Origin: UBA6220 sp041650375
Lineage (GTDB): Bacteria; Patescibacteriota; Minisyncoccia; Minisyncoccales; Minisyncoccaceae
Direction of reading: 5' to 3'
Assembly: GCA_041650375.1 (NCBI GenBank)
Contig: JBAZLH010000004.1
Coordinates: 1-64,000 of the forward strand
Length of the DNA stretch: 64,000 nucleotides
Every line of letters begins with the position of its first letter. The stretch's first letter is position 1. Below, piece by piece: positions 16,172-24,223 of the stretch. Position numbers and translations under genes: made by a program. Below the pieces are notes generated by a model that saw nothing but the letters and a program-made list of their open reading frames with translations, was not told where the DNA came from and made no database searches.

Positions 16172-16319
16172 TTGATTTAAAATATGTTTATCGGATGCCT
16201 ATCGCAGGTAAATTTGCATGGTTCGCCTCGATTTATCGAGGCGAAAATTTACCGAGATAGAGCCCGCTTTCGCGCTGGCGAAAGCGAGGCGTCAGACGAA
16301 TAAATATATCTTAAATCAA
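16172..16319 (+). repeat. Three-way-junction inverted-repeat element E1
   Basis: 148 bp between fabG and the FabZ-FabK gene. Outer arms 16172-16191 and 16300-16319 pair over 17 of 20 positions. Inside are arm P2 (16199-16260: CTATC, unpaired GCA, GGTAAATTT and a long inner stem, closed by unpaired GA then GATAG) and arm P3 (16262-16290: GCC, unpaired C, GCTTTCGC, loop, GCGAAAGC, unpaired GA, GGC). The same layout with different stem sequences occurs at 29542, 42226, 56296, 56394 and 26162. The motif order is read on the plus strand, antisense to the operon. Confidence 0.75.
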
Positions 16320-16357
16320 AATTTGAAAACAATTAATCTGAATGATTTAAATATATC

Positions 16358-17098
16358 TTATAGTGATAATCCGCCGTCAATATTAATTACAGCTCCGGTA
16401 ATAAAACCGGCTTCGTTGGAAGCAATGAACGCGATTATGTTCGCAACTTCTTCCGGCTTTCCAAATCTGCCCAAGGCGGTTAATTGTTTTACCGTGGCTT
16501 TCATTTGCTCCGGAATCGCTTCCGCCATTTTTGTTTCAATAAATCCGGGCGCAATTGCGTTTGCCCTCACTCCCACGCGGCCGACTTCCTTGGCCAATGA
16601 TTTGGTAAAGGCGATTATGCCGGCTTTGCTGGCCGCGTAATTGGCCTGGCCAAAATTACCGCGTTGCCCAACGATTGAAGCCATGCTAACGATATTGCCC
16701 TGAACTGGAACAAGCAAAGGTAAGGCCGCTTTGCTGCAATTAAACACGCCGGTTAAGTTTACGTCAATCACTTTTTGCCACTCTTCCACAGTCATTTTCG
16801 CCAAGGTCCTGTCTTTGGTAATGCCAGCGTTATTAACCAACACGTCCAAGCGCCCCATTTTAATTTGGATATCAGCAATCATTTTTTCCACGCTTTCCAT
16901 ATTGGAAACATCGGCGCAAAAATATTCGGCTTGGCCCCCCGTAGCTTCTATTTCCACCTTAACGGCTTTCAAATTTTCTTCTTGTTGGACAATATCGTTC
17001 AAAGCCACTTTGGCGTTCAGGGAAGCGAATTTTAAAGCAATCGCTTTGCCGATTCCTTGCGAAGCACCGGTAATTAAAACAACTTTTTCTTTAAACAT
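16358..17098 (-). CDS. fabG: 3-oxoacyl thioester reductase, FabG type
   Basis: 246 residues, standard SDR length. TGASQGIG coenzyme loop at 10-17, NNAG at 89-92, catalytic Ser141, Tyr154 and Lys158 (NYAASKAG), PGFIETKM and the C-terminal GxxINIDGG. Asp35 at the end of the second strand (ALNDIV) points to NADH rather than NADPH as cofactor (family knowledge, inferred). It reduces the 3-ketoacyl product of the thiolase step. It follows the DUF35-DUF362 gene by 8 bp. Confidence 0.92.
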   Translation of the reverse strand: MFKEKVVLITGASQGIGKAIALKFASLNAKVALNDIVQQEENLKAVKVEIEATGGQAEYFCADVSNMESVEKMIADIQIKMGRLDVLVNNAGITKDRTLAKMTVEEWQKVIDVNLTGVFNCSKAALPLLVPVQGNIVSMASIVGQRGNFGQANYAASKAGIIAFTKSLAKEVGRVGVRANAIAPGFIETKMAEAIPEQMKATVKQLTALGRFGKPEEVANIIAFIASNEAGFITGAVINIDGGLSL

Positions 17099-17106
17099 AT
17101 TTATTT

Positions 17107-18141
17107 TTATATTTTATTAATATTTAATTTTATTTCTTTTATTGCCCTGCCCGCAATCGGTATTTCTTCTAAATTAATTTGGGCGATAATTTCCGGCAAT
17201 TCTTTTTGCGATACGATTTCGTTTAAGACCCTGTCCAGGTTAATAAAATTCCGGCTCGCCAAAATTATTCCCAAAAAAGCGATAAACCCGTCGCTGGTTT
17301 GGATGTATTCGGCTTCTCCCAAAGAAACTAAATTGGGCAAAGCTTTTTCCAATTCCTTGGCAATATCTTTTTCCGAATTCAAATATTTCAGGCCCAAATA
17401 ATTTTCTTTTTTTAAAACGCGGAAGACGTTTTCCGTTGCCGCAACGTTTCCGGCTTTAAGCATTCCCAAATTAAGGACTATGTCGGCGCCAACAATTTCC
17501 TCCACGATTTCCAAGTTGCCCTGTTTCACAAAATTTGACTTGGATAAATCAATCGGCGTAATTTTATTTTTTAAGCAAACATCCAAAAGCCCGGACCGAG
17601 ACGCCATGGCTTCCACAGAAAGCTCGGTAAAAGATTGGGTAGCAATTTTTATGTTTTCCAATTTTATTTTTTTGCTGAAAAGAAAAGATAAAACGCTTGT
17701 CAAAAACTCCGGTGAAGTGTTTTCCCGGAAATAAGGCTGATTGGCGGAAATTAAGGTCGGCAAAATTAAAATTTTGGAATTTTCATTTAAATCAATTCCT
17801 CCAATCAATTCCAATGCTTTTTCAATCGCGTCCGCGTAATCATATTTTATCCGCCAAATTCCGACTGCATTCCTATCTGCGTTGCTTTCAAAAACCAATT
17901 TATCGCCCTCTTTAACTTCTTCCACGGTTTTATGCGCCCACTTGTTTTTATTCTCATCTTCAACCACGCAAGCGAAATATGGGACTATTGGATGTTTGAT
18001 TGTGGGAATAAAAACCTTGGAAACAGCGATTACTTTATTTTGGCCGGAAGCCATTTTTTTTAATTCGATATTGCAAAAAGGGCACTCGCTTAACGGGTAC
18101 TGCCAAATTCTTTCGCATTTTGAACATTTATAAAAAGGCAT
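17107..18141 (-). CDS. DUF35 (zinc ribbon + OB fold) fused to a DUF362-like domain
   Basis: 344 residues from ATG 18141; the upstream TTG overlaps the thiolase end and lacks support. Residues 1-25 are a rubredoxin-like zinc ribbon (CSKC, CPFC), 30-95 an OB fold (VIAVSKVFIPT, YFACVVED), together the DUF35 module that binds thiolases and channels acyl-CoA in archaea. From about 110 on, the sequence resembles DUF362 proteins: KILILPTLIS, NTSPEFLTSVL, then ADIVLNLGMLKAGN. The fusion is unusual. It directly follows the thiolase gene, as expected for a partner subunit. Confidence 0.75.
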   Translation of the reverse strand: MPFYKCSKCERIWQYPLSECPFCNIELKKMASGQNKVIAVSKVFIPTIKHPIVPYFACVVEDENKNKWAHKTVEEVKEGDKLVFESNADRNAVGIWRIKYDYADAIEKALELIGGIDLNENSKILILPTLISANQPYFRENTSPEFLTSVLSFLFSKKIKLENIKIATQSFTELSVEAMASRSGLLDVCLKNKITPIDLSKSNFVKQGNLEIVEEIVGADIVLNLGMLKAGNVAATENVFRVLKKENYLGLKYLNSEKDIAKELEKALPNLVSLGEAEYIQTSDGFIAFLGIILASRNFINLDRVLNEIVSQKELPEIIAQINLEEIPIAGRAIKEIKLNINKI

Positions 18142-18151
18142 AAGGATATAA

Positions 18152-19282
18152 TTAATTATTTCTTTCAAAAATATGGACTGTAACCGAACCGCCGGCGCCG
18201 CCGATGTTGTGGGTTAGGCCGTATTTGGGCAATGGATTTGTTTGCCTTTCCGGTTCGCATCGGCCTCTCAGCTGATTGGTAATTTCGTAAATTTGCGCGA
18301 GCCCGGTTACGGAAATAGGATGGCCTTTGGCTTTCAAGCCGCCGGAAGGATTAATGGGCATTACCCCGCCTAAATTTATTTTGCCTGACTTAATCAGTTC
18401 CGCGCCTTTGCCCTCATTTGCAAAACCCAAATCCTCGTATGAAATCAATTCCACGGACGTAAAAGCGTCGTGGACTTCCGCCACGTTAATATCTGCAACC
18501 GCTATGCCGGCTTGTTTAAAAGCTTTTTGCGCCGCCAATCGGGTGGCTTTAAAATGAGTAATATCCTCCCGGCCAAAAGTTAAAATATAGTCAGTGGCAA
18601 AACCCGAACCGACAATCTTTACATCTGTTTCTTCTTGGGTAATAACAATGGCCGCTCCCCCGTTCACAGACAAAGAACAGTCCATTAAACGGAAAGGTGA
18701 AGAAACAATTGGAGAATTTTTAACTTTTTCCAAATCCACGGGTTTTTTATAAAAATAAGCTTTTGGGTTTAACGCCGCGTTAGTATGGTTTTTAAAAGCG
18801 ATTAGAGATAAGTCATCCATGCTCGCCCCGTATTTTTTCATATATTGCTGCCAAACCAAAGCGTTTTGGGTAGGAAAAAGCATCCCCTCGGTTTGCTCGG
18901 TCATTTTTTCCGCGGCTGAAAGGATCCAATCCGTGGTTGTTTCGCTTTTGTTGTCCGCGAATTTTTCCGAAGCTAAAACCAGAATATTTTTATATTGCTG
19001 CAATTGTAATGCCGTCCAAAAAGCCACTCCGCCGCCGCCGCAAACAGATGTAACCTCTATAATCGGGACATTGGTTTTAAATAAATCCGAGAGAAAAGAT
19101 ACTTTGTGCGTTTGGTGCTCCCCGCCCGCCGGGCTAGACATGCTCGCAAAAACAATCGCGTCTATGTCCGCGATTGTCATATTTCCGTCTTTTAACGCGT
19201 CCAGAGCCGCCTCGTAAGCGAATTGCCACCAAGGTTTCGTGGAATAATCAAACTTAGTCATCCCTACTCCTTTGATATACAT
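18152..19282 (-). CDS. Thiolase (SCPx/archaeal acetyl-CoA acetyltransferase type)
   Basis: 376 residues. Nucleophile Cys81 in TSVCGGGG, His271 in HDAFT and the GHP motif at 320-322 (KAKGHPISVTG). It lacks the second catalytic Cys of classical thiolases near the C-terminus, where NIGGAGGSV stands, as in the SCPx-like/archaeal branch. It would form the C-C bond between acyl-CoA units. The conserved N-terminus (IKGVGMTKF) supports ATG 19282 although an AAGGAG favours ATG 19261. It is the first gene of the lipid operon. Confidence 0.88.
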   Translation of the reverse strand: MYIKGVGMTKFDYSTKPWWQFAYEAALDALKDGNMTIADIDAIVFASMSSPAGGEHQTHKVSFLSDLFKTNVPIIEVTSVCGGGGVAFWTALQLQQYKNILVLASEKFADNKSETTTDWILSAAEKMTEQTEGMLFPTQNALVWQQYMKKYGASMDDLSLIAFKNHTNAALNPKAYFYKKPVDLEKVKNSPIVSSPFRLMDCSLSVNGGAAIVITQEETDVKIVGSGFATDYILTFGREDITHFKATRLAAQKAFKQAGIAVADINVAEVHDAFTSVELISYEDLGFANEGKGAELIKSGKINLGGVMPINPSGGLKAKGHPISVTGLAQIYEITNQLRGRCEPERQTNPLPKYGLTHNIGGAGGSVTVHIFERNN

Positions 19283-19347
19283 ATATTAAAAATATTAAGC
19301 GAAGTATTTAAAAAAGCTCTTTTAATTTGTTCAGAGCCCTTACAAAT

Positions 19348-19376
19348 ATTTTACCTGGCAAAAGAGCGCCTGGCAA
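19348..19376 (-). promoter_or_regulatory. Promoter of the lipid operon
   Basis: Minus strand TTGCCA (19376-19371), 17 bases, TAAAAT (19353-19348). Start near 19341, giving a leader of about 60 nt. Confidence 0.65.
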
Positions 19377-19397
19377 GGAGTTTATCCCCATTTTTTA

Positions 19398-19428
19398 TAA
19401 AAAAACATTGGACTGTTTTGTCCAATGC
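19398..19428 (-). terminator. Terminator of uppS
   Basis: Minus strand GCATTGGAC / GTCCAATG with a 6-nt loop and seven T. It separates uppS from the lipid operon. Confidence 0.85.
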
Positions 19429-19436
19429 TATTTCTA

Positions 19437-20135
19437 TCAAGCACCTTTGCGGCGCTGGCGTTCAGCGTAATCCATCACGCTTTTTTCAAGCTCCTTGGGA
19501 GTAAACGCGGGAAAATAGGTTTTAGTGAAATACAGCTGAGCATAAGCCGCATCCCACATCATAAAGCCGGCCGACAAGTGCGGGTCGCCTTCCGTGCCAG
19601 TTCGAATAATCAAATCAACACCGGGCAAATCCCTGGTCCAAAGATTTTCCTTGATTGTTTTTTCATCGACTTTCTTGGATTGTTTTTGGATTGTTTTAAC
19701 GCATTCAATCATTTCATCTGTGCCGTTATAAGCCAAAAGAAAGGTTAAATGGTTTTTATCATAACCTTTTGTGCTATCTATGGATTTTTGAATAACTTGC
19801 TTAAGCTTTTCCGGGAATAATTCTCTCCATCTTCCCAAAACTTCCACTTTTACTTTATTCTTATGGATGCGTTCATCCGCAATAAGTTTTAAAAACTGCC
19901 TCTCTATAATGCCATAGATGTAATCGATTTCTTTTTTTTGCCTTTTTAAAACATTATCCAAAGAAAGCCCCCAAAAAGTAAGATAAGGTATTTTCAGTTC
20001 CAAAACTTTCTCCAATATTTTTTCAAAAGCATCGGATCCTTTCTCGTGCCCAAGCATAACTGCCACCCCGTTTTTTTTAGCCCAACGGCGGTTGCCGTCC
20101 GGAATCAGGGCGATGTGTTGAGGAAAATTTTTCAT
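19437..20135 (-). CDS. uppS: Isoprenyl (undecaprenyl) diphosphate synthase
   Basis: 232 residues. cis-Prenyltransferase making the lipid carrier for cell-wall synthesis. IALIPDGNRRWAKK holds the catalytic Asp, GHEKGSDAFEKIL the next conserved block, LTFWGLSLDN the usual LxxFxxSxEN-like site, and IIRTGTEGDPHLSAGFMMWD the RTxG..R-like block, though the usual second Arg (RISNF) is replaced here (HLSAGF). Product chain length cannot be told from sequence. It is preceded one base away by the 50-residue gene. Confidence 0.9.
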   Translation of the reverse strand: MKNFPQHIALIPDGNRRWAKKNGVAVMLGHEKGSDAFEKILEKVLELKIPYLTFWGLSLDNVLKRQKKEIDYIYGIIERQFLKLIADERIHKNKVKVEVLGRWRELFPEKLKQVIQKSIDSTKGYDKNHLTFLLAYNGTDEMIECVKTIQKQSKKVDEKTIKENLWTRDLPGVDLIIRTGTEGDPHLSAGFMMWDAAYAQLYFTKTYFPAFTPKELEKSVMDYAERQRRKGA

Positions 20136-20136
20136 C

Positions 20137-20289
20137 TTAATTTTTTTCTATCTTTATTTCCGGCTTCGTGTCGTTTTTAGCGCTCCAATAACCTAAAGAA
20201 AAAGACAGCAATGAAACCAAAATAACCGCCAAAACCAAGGCTATTTCCGCCTGGTTTCTTTTGACAAAATCCGTTATTTTTGTTAACAT
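20137..20289 (-). CDS. Small single-span membrane protein, 50 residues
   Basis: Too short for common gene callers. ATG 20289 to TAA 20137: begins MLTKITDFVKRNQAEIA, then a hydrophobic segment at about 16-36 (LVLAVILVSLLSFSLGYW) and a charged tail (KPEIKIEKN). TAA and the uppS ATG are one base apart (TAAGATG), so it is the first gene of a two-gene unit with uppS. N-terminus probably cytoplasmic, tail outside. No family known to me. Confidence 0.65.
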   Translation of the reverse strand: MLTKITDFVKRNQAEIALVLAVILVSLLSFSLGYWSAKNDTKPEIKIEKN

Positions 20290-20353
20290 TACTCTGTTAA
20301 TAATTAATAACTAACCGGTTTATATATCACCATTAAACCAGTAAAAATAGAAA

Positions 20354-20632
20354 ATGTCAAAAACTAAAGCCGCGGGGACGAGCCGTTTAGGCAGAGACTC
20401 GCAACCAAAATACTTGGGCGTAAAACTTTATGCCGGTGAAAAAGCCAAAATCGGCTCAATCATCATTAGGCAAAGAGGCAGCAAGTTTATTGCCGGCGCA
20501 AACGCCAGAAAAGGCAAAGACGACACTGTTTACGCAATAAAAGAAGGAGTTGTTTCTTTCTCCACCAAACAAAAAAAATGCTTTGACGGCTCATCCAAGA
20601 CAATCAAAGTTGTCAGCGTAAAAGCAAAGTAA
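20354..20632 (+). CDS. rpmA: Ribosomal protein bL27
   Basis: 92 residues, large-subunit protein near the peptidyl-transferase centre. TSRLGRDSQPKYLGVK and IIIRQRGSKFIAGANARKGKDDT are the family core. The only plus-strand gene in this part, divergent from uppS. No rplU neighbour is present, unlike in many bacteria. Confidence 0.97.
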   Translation: MSKTKAAGTSRLGRDSQPKYLGVKLYAGEKAKIGSIIIRQRGSKFIAGANARKGKDDTVYAIKEGVVSFSTKQKKCFDGSSKTIKVVSVKAK

Positions 20633-20637
20633 CTTAA

Positions 20638-20669
20638 AACACCCTGAGCTTAGTCGAAGGGTGTTTTTT
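20638..20669 (+). terminator. Terminator of rpmA
   Basis: AACACCCT / AGGGTGTT with a 12-nt loop and six T. It lies between convergent rpmA and pyrG and may act both ways. Confidence 0.8.
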
Positions 20670-20671
20670 GT

Positions 20672-22297
20672 TTACTTTTTATTTGCCGCCACTCTAATAA
20701 ACTCTTTAAACAAAGGGTGCGGATTAAGCGGCCGCGACTTGAATTCCGGATGGAATTGGGTGGCTGCGAAAAATGGATGGTTTTTTAATTCCACTATTTC
20801 CACCAAATCCTTTGCTGTATTAACGCCCGCGACAATTAAGCCCTTCTTTACCAATAACTCGCGGTAATCATTGTTCAACTCATAACGGTGCCTGTGCCTT
20901 TCGGCGATATTTTTGGCTTTATACGCTTTGGCGCTAATCGTGCCCGGCTTTAGTTCGCAATCCCAGGTTCCCAACCGCATCGTGGCTCCGTATTTTTTGT
21001 TTTTCATTAAATCAATCTGCTCTTTCATTAAATCAATAACCGGATTTTTGGCTTTGGCGTCAAATTCCGTGGAAGTGGCGCCTTTTATGCCGCAAACATT
21101 CCTGGCGAATTCAATGGTCGCCAACTGCATTCCCAGACAAAGGCCCAGAAATGGAATTTTATTCTTACGCAAATATTCAATAACTTTTATCTTGCCCTCA
21201 ACGCCGCGAATGCCGAATCCGCCGGGCACGATAATGCCGTCAAATGATTTTAATTTTTGGAATTCTTTCCCGTCTTTGCTTTCAAATTTTTGCGCGGACA
21301 GCCATTGGATATCCGGAGTTTTATTATTGGCCCAGCAAGCGTGTTTCACGGCCTCAATCACGGAGATATAAGAATCCATTAACGAAAATTCTCCGGTCTC
21401 AAAATATTTGCCGACAATGCCTATTTTCACAGGAGGATTATTTTTTCTGATTTTGTTTATCAATTGTTCCCATTCTTTTCCGTTTTTCTTTTTATTTCTC
21501 GCCCCAACTTTTTTTAAAATCCTGTCACCCAGGCCGTCTTTCTCAAAATTAATCGGTATGGCGTAAATAGAATCAACATCGGGCGCGGAAATAACATCTT
21601 TGGGGTCAAGATTGCAAAATACGGATATCTTCTTTTTTCGCGGAGCGTCCAAAGGCACCGAAGCCCTGCCTAAAATAAAATCCGGCTGGATTCCCGCTTC
21701 ATTTAGCAAGCGGCAAGCGGTTTGCGTTGGCTTGGTTTTCATTTCACCGATTATTTTTAAAGTCGGCAAATAAGACACCAAAAAGAATAAAACTTTCTTC
21801 GGCGTTTGAAGCTTCATCATTCTGGCGGCTTCCAAAAACAAAAGATTTTGATATTCTCCGACCGTTCCCCCAATTTCTATCAACACAAAATCCGCCCTGG
21901 TTTTAACTCCAACTTTTTTTATGCGCTCAATAACTTCATTGGGAATATCCGGGACCACTTCCACGCACTTGCCTTTAAAGTCCAAGTTTCTTTCTTTGGC
22001 AATCACGGATTGGTAAACCCTGCCAGTAGTTACGTAATTTTCCGTGGATAAATTTTCGTTTAAAAATCTTTCGTAATTGCCCACGTCTTGGTCGCATTCC
22101 GTGCCGTCATCGGTCACAAAAACCTCGCCATGCTCGGTCGGATTCATGGTACCCGCGTCAATGTTGATATATGGGTCTATTTTCAACGCAGTAACTTTAA
22201 ATCCCCTGTTTTGGAGTATTTTGCCGATGGAAGCGGTAGCCGCTCCCTTACCCACGCTGCTCATCACTCCTCCGGCCACAAAAATATAATAAGGCAT
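20672..22297 (-). CDS. pyrG: CTP synthase
   Basis: 541 residues from ATG 22297 (an upstream TTG is rejected; the family starts YYIFVAGGVMSSVGKG). The synthetase domain, about 1-270, has GVMSSVGKG and the ATP-binding loop; the glutamine amidotransferase domain, about 290-535, has GLCLGMQLATIEFA with the nucleophile Cys and HPEFKSRP with the His/Glu pair. Converts UTP to CTP with glutamine ammonia. Downstream of rplI on the same strand. Confidence 0.96.
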   Translation of the reverse strand: MPYYIFVAGGVMSSVGKGAATASIGKILQNRGFKVTALKIDPYINIDAGTMNPTEHGEVFVTDDGTECDQDVGNYERFLNENLSTENYVTTGRVYQSVIAKERNLDFKGKCVEVVPDIPNEVIERIKKVGVKTRADFVLIEIGGTVGEYQNLLFLEAARMMKLQTPKKVLFFLVSYLPTLKIIGEMKTKPTQTACRLLNEAGIQPDFILGRASVPLDAPRKKKISVFCNLDPKDVISAPDVDSIYAIPINFEKDGLGDRILKKVGARNKKKNGKEWEQLINKIRKNNPPVKIGIVGKYFETGEFSLMDSYISVIEAVKHACWANNKTPDIQWLSAQKFESKDGKEFQKLKSFDGIIVPGGFGIRGVEGKIKVIEYLRKNKIPFLGLCLGMQLATIEFARNVCGIKGATSTEFDAKAKNPVIDLMKEQIDLMKNKKYGATMRLGTWDCELKPGTISAKAYKAKNIAERHRHRYELNNDYRELLVKKGLIVAGVNTAKDLVEIVELKNHPFFAATQFHPEFKSRPLNPHPLFKEFIRVAANKK

Positions 22298-22326
22298 AGT
22301 CTTTGTATTTATCAAAAAAGAGGATG

Positions 22327-22779
22327 CTACTCCTCTTCTTTTTCAATAATTATTACTTTTATTTCCGCTTCCAAGTTGTGGTCCAAAACCACGTTAACTT
22401 CAAATTCTCCCAATTCTTTTATCGGGGACTCTATTTCAATTTGGTTTTTTGTTATTTCAAATCCCTGCGCTTTAAGGGCGTCCGCTATTTTTTGCTTAGT
22501 CACGGATTCGTAAACTTGGCCCTCCTTACCGACTTTTACCGGAATCAATATTTCCCGCCCGTCCAATTTCGCGACAATAGCTTCAAATATTTTTAAATTC
22601 TCTTCGGCTTTTTGCTCTTCCAACTTCAATTGGTTTTCCAACATTGCGGTATTTTCTTCAGTCGCCGGAACGGCTAATTTTTTGGGAATAAGAAAATTTC
22701 TGGCGTAACCGATGGATACCTCTTTTATTTCGTTCTTCTTGCCCGTGCCGTCAACGTTTTTCAATAATATTACTTTCAT
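22327..22779 (-). CDS. rplI: Ribosomal protein bL9
   Basis: 150 residues. N-terminal domain MKVILLKNVDGTGKKNEIKEVS with GYARNFLIPKKLA, a long connecting helix (about 42-75) and a C-terminal domain ending in acidic residues. bL9 is absent from several CPR groups (literature knowledge), so its presence narrows the lineage. 30 bp upstream of pyrG. Confidence 0.96.
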   Translation of the reverse strand: MKVILLKNVDGTGKKNEIKEVSIGYARNFLIPKKLAVPATEENTAMLENQLKLEEQKAEENLKIFEAIVAKLDGREILIPVKVGKEGQVYESVTKQKIADALKAQGFEITKNQIEIESPIKELGEFEVNVVLDHNLEAEIKVIIIEKEEE

Positions 22780-22796
22780 TTGACTAAATGAATTTA

Positions 22797-23996
22797 CTAT
22801 TTAATTATTTTATCCAATTGTTCTAATCCTTTCTTAAGCTGGGTGTCATTGCCTTTTTCCGAATCAGCCTGAGTTAGCGCGACTTCAATGGTCGGTTTGA
22901 TGCCAGTGCCTTGAATCAATTCCCCGCTTGGAGTAAACCATTTCGCGACAGTCACTTTTAAGGATGAACCGTCGTCCAAATCAATCACTTTCTGCACCAA
23001 GCCCTTACCGAAGGTCTTTTCCCCAATTATATCAATATGCCTGTCGTCCCTCAAGGCGCCCGATAAAATCTCGGCCGCGGACGCAGTTCCTTCGTTTACC
23101 AAGATAACCGTGGGTATATTTTCCAAAACCGCGTCACCGGTTGATTTATGGATTGTTTTTTGGTTGTTTTTATCTTGTTCCACTAAAATAATATCGTCTT
23201 TTTTCAAAAACCAACTCGCGATTTGGTCGGTTTGGTCCAATAATCCGCCCGGATTATTCCTTAAATCCAATACCATTCCGCTAACGTTTTGAGCCAGCAT
23301 TTCGTTGGCGATTTTTTTAAAATCAATAAAAACATTATCGGAAAAATGATAAATGGTCAGTACTCCGACTTTTTTGCCGGCCGGAGTTTGTTTTACAGTT
23401 AAATCAACTGAAGGCATAATTATCTCGTCGCGGATAATATCAAATGATTTCACGTCGTTATTTTTTCCCCTCAAAACATCAACTTTAACCTTTGTGCCTT
23501 TCGGCCCCTTGATGAGCCCGACAACTTCGTCAATGCTCAAATCCGAAACCGGCTTATCGTCAACTTCAAAAATAGTGTCTCCGGCTAAAATTCCAGCGCG
23601 ATCGGCCGGAGTGCCTTTAATCGGCGCGACTACTTTTATCTTGCCGTCTTTAACGTCAATTTGAACCCCGATGCCGCTGAATTTTCCGGAAATATCATCC
23701 CGAAAAGCTTTTGATTCGTCGGGCGTAAAAAATACGGTATACGGGTCGCCAATGGATTTAACCATTCCGGCAATAGCTCCGTAAGTTAATTCTTGCCTGT
23801 CTATTTTTTGCGGGTCAACATAATTATTAACGGTTGCGTCTAAAACATTTTTCATTAAACCCAAATCCATTCCTTCAAAAACCGCCTGGATGGTGGCTGA
23901 CTCTTTTTGGCTCAAATAATTACTAAAATAAAATCCGAAAAAAAATGCAATTCCGATTAGGGCCGCGCAAATAGTATTTTTTGTGATAATCTGCAT
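22797..23996 (-). CDS. ctpA: S41 C-terminal processing protease (CtpA type)
   Basis: 399 residues from ATG 23996; an open frame reaching 24203 is rejected because it crosses hairpin-rich intergenic sequence. Signal/anchor segment at about 5-25, PDZ domain about 85-165 (GKFSGIGVQI, GILAGDTIFEV), S41 protease domain with LRNNPGGLLDQ, catalytic Ser in EGTASAAEIL and Lys in TFGKGLVQKV. It acts outside the membrane on C-termini of exported proteins. The predicted start of transcription lies only about 8 nt before the ATG. Confidence 0.93.
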   Translation of the reverse strand: MQIITKNTICAALIGIAFFFGFYFSNYLSQKESATIQAVFEGMDLGLMKNVLDATVNNYVDPQKIDRQELTYGAIAGMVKSIGDPYTVFFTPDESKAFRDDISGKFSGIGVQIDVKDGKIKVVAPIKGTPADRAGILAGDTIFEVDDKPVSDLSIDEVVGLIKGPKGTKVKVDVLRGKNNDVKSFDIIRDEIIMPSVDLTVKQTPAGKKVGVLTIYHFSDNVFIDFKKIANEMLAQNVSGMVLDLRNNPGGLLDQTDQIASWFLKKDDIILVEQDKNNQKTIHKSTGDAVLENIPTVILVNEGTASAAEILSGALRDDRHIDIIGEKTFGKGLVQKVIDLDDGSSLKVTVAKWFTPSGELIQGTGIKPTIEVALTQADSEKGNDTQLKKGLEQLDKIIK

Positions 23997-24010
23997 AAAT
24001 TTATAGGTTA

Positions 24011-24040
24011 AGAATACCACGAACGCTTGGCTTTTGCCAA
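24011..24040 (-). promoter_or_regulatory. Promoter of ctpA
   Basis: Minus strand TTGGCA (24040-24035), 18 bases, TATTCT (24016-24011). The rest of the gap, 24041-24223, holds nested hairpins (CAGTGG/CCACTG near 24074-24090, AATTCGC/GCGAAT near 24055-24073) but no gene. Confidence 0.5.
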
Positions 24041-24223
24041 GTATTAAAAATTCCAATTCGCGGAGAGCGAATGCCCAGTGGTCATTCCACTGAATTGACC
24101 CAGTAGGCCGAAGGTCCTCATAAGCGAAGCGAAGTGGGATTACATTAATGATTAAATATATTTTACTAAATGAGGTGGCGGATAAGTAAAATCCGACGTA
24201 CATCGATTAATACGCTTTATGTT

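Noticed and set aside
22298..22315. TTG start for pyrG
   Set aside because: It adds six unconserved residues and lacks a ribosome site.
24000..24203. N-terminal extension of the S41 protease
   Set aside because: It runs through intergenic hairpins and precedes the true signal segment; ATG 23996 fits the family.
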